A stretch of DNA of 64,000 nt from Casuarina equisetifolia (lineage: Eukaryota > Streptophyta > Magnoliopsida > Fagales > Casuarinaceae), in NCBI GenBank assembly GCA_028551475.1, contig CM052358.1:16165938-16229937 (forward strand), read 5' to 3'. Shown in pieces: positions 59,101 to 64,000 of the stretch. A program made the translations under genes and the position numbers. The notes below the pieces were generated by a model that saw nothing but the letters and a program-made list of their open reading frames with translations, was not told the DNA's origin and searched no databases. The number at the start of each line of letters is the position of its first letter. The first letter of the stretch is position 1.

Positions 59101-62100
59101 TCCCAACTCCACCAAGGTATGCAGGCCACTGATACCACAGAGTGTAATATGGAATTGTCTTCTTCTAGATAACCAGACCTGGTTACTCTTTTGCCCTCAA
59201 AAAACGGAAACTTTTCTGTAAATTTTGGAGTTATAAATAACATTTAGGGAACATGCAACTGACTTCTTTGCCCCCAAACATTCTAGCAATATTTGGGGGC
59301 AAAACATCATTTCAATAATTTTGTACTTTTTAGTTTTTTCTCCAAAATTGGTTGTTTTTTCAGTAAATTTTGAAGCTGTATGTCATTTTTAAAATTCCTA
59401 TTTACTCTCATGCGATATGCATTCTAGGGAAGTCTAGCCGTACTAGGGAGCCCTTCAACAATTTCATTGCATTATAAGGGAATATCTGTAGTCTGAAGGT
59501 AATGAGTCCAGATTCATTACATGCTAACCAATAGCAATCACCCGATCCAAGTTTTCACCAATTTGCTTAGTAAAACAGAGACAACAAGAACCCAAAAAAC
59601 ACTATGGTCCAAGATCTTCCCTTCCACCAAAGGCATTTTCAATTTTTTTTTACATTCTATATTGATAAGGCCAAACATTTGTAGAATAAAATGATTTCGT
59701 AAAAGAGAATTAGGAGACTTCTCCAATGAAAGAAAATATGAAGGAAGCTATTCCAGATAATTATATAAGGAGACAATAATATCAAGAACCATCTGCAAAA
59801 CTCTGAGGATCTTGGACATATCTCCTGCATTAAATATAAGTAAGTTCCTAATTTATTCAAGATTTATAGCCTACTATTAGATGGGGAAAGTACTTCAAAA
59901 GAGATAATTTGGTTTAGGATAATATATAAGGAGATGATTTGAAACCAAAAAAAAAAGTTTGCTAATCTTTAAGGGAGAGAAAATAGTCGTTAGGCTGAAA
60001 TAAAGAATAAATAAAACTTAAAAGATTTCAGAACGTGATACATGCTCAGGCTCCATATAAACACTTGAAAGTGCATTGACACCAATTGTACAAATCCTAT
60101 TAAACACTGAGAAGAACCAGAAAAAATATATCTCTAGATGAGAGCATTGTTACGTAGATAAAAAATAGTGCATAACGCTCAACAATTAAGACTCCTATGA
60201 GTCTTAAAACAAACTGTTGAGGAGAAGAAAATTTTCAACCAAATGTAAAGGAATGAAGAAAGAGTTCTAAAAGGAAAAAAAGGAACTAACTAGAATCTAT
60301 TGCTCTTAAAATCCATGACCAAACACATTAATTTTAGGCTCATGAAAATTTGTCGTTGTATATGGTTCTAGCATTTGTCTTTGAAATCATTTTTTGATAT
60401 TGCTACCCCACTTGCTTCACTTTCAATCACTTAGTCTTACAAATTTTCGTAACGCTCCAATCACATGTATCTATGGTTTAGTGGTGATTTGGCTGAAATC
60501 TAAACATTAAAAATTTAAGAAAAATTTTAGAAATCAAAACTAGATGATATATTCACTCTTATTCATTGTGAAACTCAAAGTAAAGATTGATTACGTCCCA
60601 ATCTGAACATATGTATCTTGCAAACACAAGGAATGTTTCTTCTCTAACAATCACCCATTCCTACATTGCTAATGGTATTTTCGATGCTTCAATTAGTTAG
60701 CCATCACAAAGTGAAGTGGTAAGCAACATCATAACAAATAAGAAAACCTTTATGCTCCAAAAGCTGATTCCGAGCTCTCTCCAGTTCATATCTGCGCTTC
60801 CATTCAACTGCCTCAGCTTGAGCAGAAGCTTTTCCCTCAGCAGCACGCCTTAAGGCTTTTGCAACAGCTGGAGGTGATACAGAAAAAGGTAAGAACTATG
60901 GGCAGAGCGTTTGGGTCTGGAAGTTTCCGGTTTAATATTGATAACTTAGCAAAAAATCCAATAAATCCAAGTGTAGTGTTCAGTATATTGATCTTTTTCT
61001 TTTTCTTTTTTTTTCTTTTCTTTTCTTTTCTTTTCTTTTCTTTTCTTTTTTTTTCTTTTCTTTTCTTTTCTTTTCTTTTCTTTTCTTTTTTTGTCTTTTT
61101 CTTTTTTGTGGAAAGGGAGTGTGTGCGAGTTGTTTATTTCAAGAATGGTTTGACCAACTTCACCTTTTTTTTCGTTATAACTGGAAAGGTGCATGCTTGT
61201 CCTAATTACTTTTGAATAAATTAATAAATCATATTTAAGAATCATAGCACTTTTCAATCTACTGAAGATGTAGTAACTTAGAATTAAAGATAAACATACT
61301 TCTCATGGCTTCTGAGAACTCTATAAGATGGTCATCAGTCCCCTGAACAGGAGACTGAAGAAGTTCATCAACTGCCCTCTCTGAGAAGAGAGAAAACGAA
61401 TTGATCAAACCATTCTCTTGTTCTGAACATGATATAATTTCCTCTCCCTGCACACAGCAAGCACATCAGATCATAAGCCAAAAAATGTGTATCAAATGAG
61501 ACGAGGAATCTCAGCAATGTGACAGAAGATACTGATATATCAAAATTGAGGATAAACTATGATGACATGCATTGTATTTGCTAAGGTTGTTTCACATCAG
61601 AAGATGGCCGAAAGCATCTAATAGGATTAAGAAAAAAAGAAAAAGAAAAAGCATTCCTGTAATATATAGCCCAGGAAAAACCATTTTTCCTAAATGCTCA
61701 TATTGAAATCAAATTAACCATCTTTTAGATATGGCAGTGTGCTATTCCAAATTAAGTAAAATTTCACCCTCAACTAGTATCAATTGATTGTTCCACAATT
61801 TTTGCGCGCCATGCATTCTGCATTCCTAGAAAATAAGTCAATCTCAAATTCAAAGACTGGGTAAACCCAATCTCAAAAATCATAGTTGCACAAACTGCAG
61901 TTTTGTCCACAAACTCCGCTCACCCACTACTTGTCTTATTACAGTGAGGCAAGGAGCACACTACTATCAAACCATCCACAAAATGAAATGAAAAAAAGGG
62001 AAGCACCCAAAACAGTTCAACACTTACTTCAAAACCCTAATTTGCAAAGAGCATAACAAATTCAACCCAAGACTAAACACCGCCCAATTCAAACACAACC

Positions 62101-62189
62101 AATATCTGACAAATACAAGACAAAAAAGCAGACAACAGATGGGAGAAAGAGAGTTTAATTACGGAGGAATTGAGCTTGCTGGGAGCCAT
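50167..62189 (-). CDS. NADK1: NAD kinase 1 (cytosolic type), 11 exons, intact
   Basis: Phosphorylates NAD to NADP with ATP, supplying cytosolic NADP(H). Exons on minus: 62163-62189, 61300-61447, 60748-60867, 56908-57089, 56357-56470, 55656-55750, 54376-54482, 53770-53843, 53059-53137, 52641-52948 and 50167-50475. All introns are GT/AG and all phases agree, giving 520 aa, close to Arabidopsis NADK1. The N-terminus is the plant-specific part ([29 protein letters not shown], and a charged helix [18 protein letters not shown]). Catalytic part: LGGDGTVLW (GGDGT at 282-286), NE at 363-364 in [10 protein letters not shown], and [14 protein letters not shown] at 399-412. The C-terminus has SFRPLILPE and FDGKDRKQL. 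No transit peptide is evident. The leader is CT-rich, with a (CT)n tract about 15-30 bases before the ATG. Intron 3 is about 3.7 kb. Confidence 0.95.
50861..50908 (+). repeat. (TCTGCC)8 hexamer repeat
   Basis: Eight units with two substitutions, in NADK1 intron 10. It would read Leu-Pro on the plus strand but is intronic. Confidence 0.9.
60993..61107 (+). repeat. (TTTTC)n microsatellite
   Basis: Near-pure TTTTC units with a few longer T runs, about 115 bp, in NADK1 intron 2. The long minus frame of Lys/Glu/Arg here is only this repeat. Confidence 0.95.
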
Positions 62190-62504
62190 GGCTAGCTGTT
62201 TGACAGAGAGAGAGAGAGAAAGGGGATATTGTTGGATTGCTTCCCTTCTCAGGCCCTCACACCAATTCTGTGATTTTGACCAAAATTTGCATTTTAAACA
62301 ACAAGATAGTCTGAAAGAAAGGATTTTGGAGGATCATGCTCACGACAACGCGTGGCAAAGTCAAGGTGAAGTTATTGGTGTCTGAGTTTTGTGGAGTAAA
62401 CTATCACAGGGCGTGTCGCATGCTGTACAAGTCAGCCAACCACCCCCACAAAACCAAACAAGTCAGTAATCACGTCTTGGGCACTTCGGCCTCTGTGGAT
62501 CGCA
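62190..62504. promoter_or_regulatory. Probable promoter region of NADK1, shared with a divergent ORF
   Basis: Lies between the NADK1 ATG (62189) and an ATG on the opposite strand (62505). A (GA)n tract at 62203-62221 is read as CT on the NADK1 strand, which is common in plant leaders. No clear TATA box could be chosen. Confidence 0.4.
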
Positions 62505-62669
62505 ATGGCAGACGAGTCTTGGCTTGACTGGGGAGCTTCAGATACTTCACCACTTGTGCCCACCAAGCTACCCTCTTTAGAGAACCACCGCCACGTTTTA
62601 ACTCCCCTTCCTTCTTTCCTGATCAGGTGCCAAGTGCTCTTCACCCAACCTAAAAAGCCAAAAAGTGGG
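62505..62669 (+). CDS. Small unrecognised ORF divergent from NADK1
   Basis: A 54-codon frame starting MADESWLDWGASDTSP, with an acidic/aromatic N-terminus and a Lys/Pro-rich end. GG|GTAAGAAG at 62667-62676 is a good 5' splice site and TCTCGTAG at about 62725-62732 a possible 3' site. The frame after it gives FDLNHAPILTQDCNPSSTSHASS and then a stop. This suggests a small spliced gene or a decayed first exon. Family unknown. Confidence 0.3.
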
Positions 62670-62732
62670 TAAGAAGAATGTGGTATACACCTGGTGGTAA
62701 AATGGATTGATAGCGCTGGTCTCGTAGGATTT

Positions 62733-64000
62733 GACCTTAACCATGCCCCGATTTTAACCCAAGACTGTAACCCATCTTCTACTTCACATGCATCAAGCCA
62801 CCTTAATGGTGAGAGTCCCCATCCTAGCAACCGTTCTAAATCAAGATTTTGACCATCCAATACAGATGAACCAGGTAAGAGTTTTCCTCTTGATTTTTCT
62901 GCAGTTTTCATAATTAAATATGCTCTTGGTTTGAAAAACGGAGCTTTGCCCTGTCTTCTTCATTAAGCCTATAATATAAATTCTCAGCGTTTCGTAATCA
63001 ATGAGGTAATTATTAAGAGACAGCATCTTTTTTCTGTCCTTCCGATGATGGTCAACTGAGGAACACCTTCTCTTGATGATTCTTCTAATCAACTCTGTGA
63101 TAAAGCAGCCTAACCTAATCAAAGCTTGAATAAGATCTTGCAGTAGGCGCTGAGATCTCGGAAGATGACAGAGAAGGAAAAACGGCATTAATCTTAACTT
63201 GTGTGGATATCAGGAGACTTGTTCGAATAGGCAGAACGCTCTCTCTTGTACAATTTTGCTTTCCGATCTACCAATCAAAATATCCCACAAAATAGCACTC
63301 CCGGCTTTACTTTTTGCATAGCCATTTTTCTCTTTTTATTTCCTGCTGATTTGCAAATTTGGTGGCAACACATGGATATCCCGGTGTTTTTGACCTTATA
63401 CAAACTATCAGGTTGAGAGGCATGTTGAAAATGATGTCCTCCTTTGTTAATTAGGATGTTTAAGGTAATAACAGCATATAGGATTAATGTCTTATCTAGT
63501 TGTTACAATATTAATGGTATTTTATGGATATCATTGTTATTAATTTTACTAATCTTAGTAGTAGTCGTATTACTAATCTTAATGGTAGTCGTAATCAATC
63601 TAACAAATTGCCCCTAAGCATGTCATTTATACAAGTACACAAGATTGAAGTATTATTTAAGATCTCTTAATCATTAAAAAAAAAGATAAAAAAAAATATC
63701 ATCGCATCATTTAAAAAGGTTATAAGAAGAAACTATTTGATTGATCTTGTGATACCAAATTACTCATAAAAATAATTTGATAACAATTAAAAAAACTATT
63801 TAAAAGTCAATTGTCTCTTTAAACTCAACTTCTAAAGAGAAACATATATTTTATTTTAAAACTAACATTTAGATAGTATTTAGACTATATGAACGGCCTT
63901 CATATTATTTTTAACATATATATTCACATTTAATATGGTTATATTGTAGAAATAATTTATCTTTTTTTTTTCATACAATAAGAGTGTCACCTTCAAAACT
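62733..64000. other. No gene recognised
   Basis: 62733-63200 has higher GC than its surroundings but no supported exon beyond the one suggested above. 63420-64000 is AT-rich, with a short repeated motif, ACTAATCTTA, at 63547 and 63571. Confidence 0.4.

Noticed and set aside
60946-61257. A 103-aa Lys/Glu/Arg-rich minus frame and a 118-aa plus frame
   Set aside because: Both are translations of the TTTTC microsatellite in a NADK1 intron.
62432-62911. 159-aa minus frame
   Set aside because: Overlaps the plus-strand ORF with its splice-like sites and shows no recognisable domain; likely an antisense shadow.

Overview
The window looks like nuclear DNA of a eudicot plant. It is AT-rich, has intron-containing plant genes with GT/AG splice sites, plant LTR retrotransposons with initiator-Met-tRNA primer sites, and plant-specific families (neprosin/DUF239, TRM/DUF4378, DUF604 glycosyltransferase, plant NADK1). 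The long introns and many old nested LTRs fit a woody species such as grapevine, but the species is an inference.

Positions 1-20667 are a stack of retrotransposons. The base layer is a decayed Ty3/gypsy element on the minus strand (LTRs 3199-3593 and 20274-20667). Four later insertions split it: a 2.6 kb non-autonomous LTR element (4044-6685, target duplication GATAC), a type-B solo LTR (7160-8767), a type-A solo LTR (8905-11620, ACTAT) holding a type-B solo LTR (9931-11234), and a second type-A solo LTR (15713-19926, CCATC) holding a type-B solo LTR (16632-19042, TAAAT), which itself holds another type-A solo LTR (16940-17918, AAAAG). The gag, RT and integrase reading of the base element resumes on each side of the insertions. 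At 1-609 lies another type-A LTR next to a copia RT relic.

Positions 21247-44450 are a region of local duplication and gene death. Three neprosin (DUF239) copies lie in tandem on the minus strand: copy 1 (23160-25989) has lost its start and is frameshifted, copy 2 (27407-30504) keeps seven exons and all splice sites but has one in-frame TAG at codon 50, and copy 3 (32000-32880) is only exon 1 plus part of intron 1. Pieces of a TRM-like (DUF4378) gene flank them at 22030-22860 and 34850-43400. The second piece is split by a full-length but stop-riddled copia element (36593-42198, TCTTT).

Positions 45207-62189 hold the two best-preserved genes, both on the minus strand: a three-exon DUF604 (Fringe-like) glycosyltransferase with a one-base deficit in a C8 run (45207-47446), and an intact 11-exon NAD kinase 1 gene (50167-62189, 520 aa) with a CT-rich leader. 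A small unrecognised ORF starts divergently at 62505. The rest of the window shows no gene I can support. No operons, CRISPR arrays, rRNA or tRNA genes were seen.
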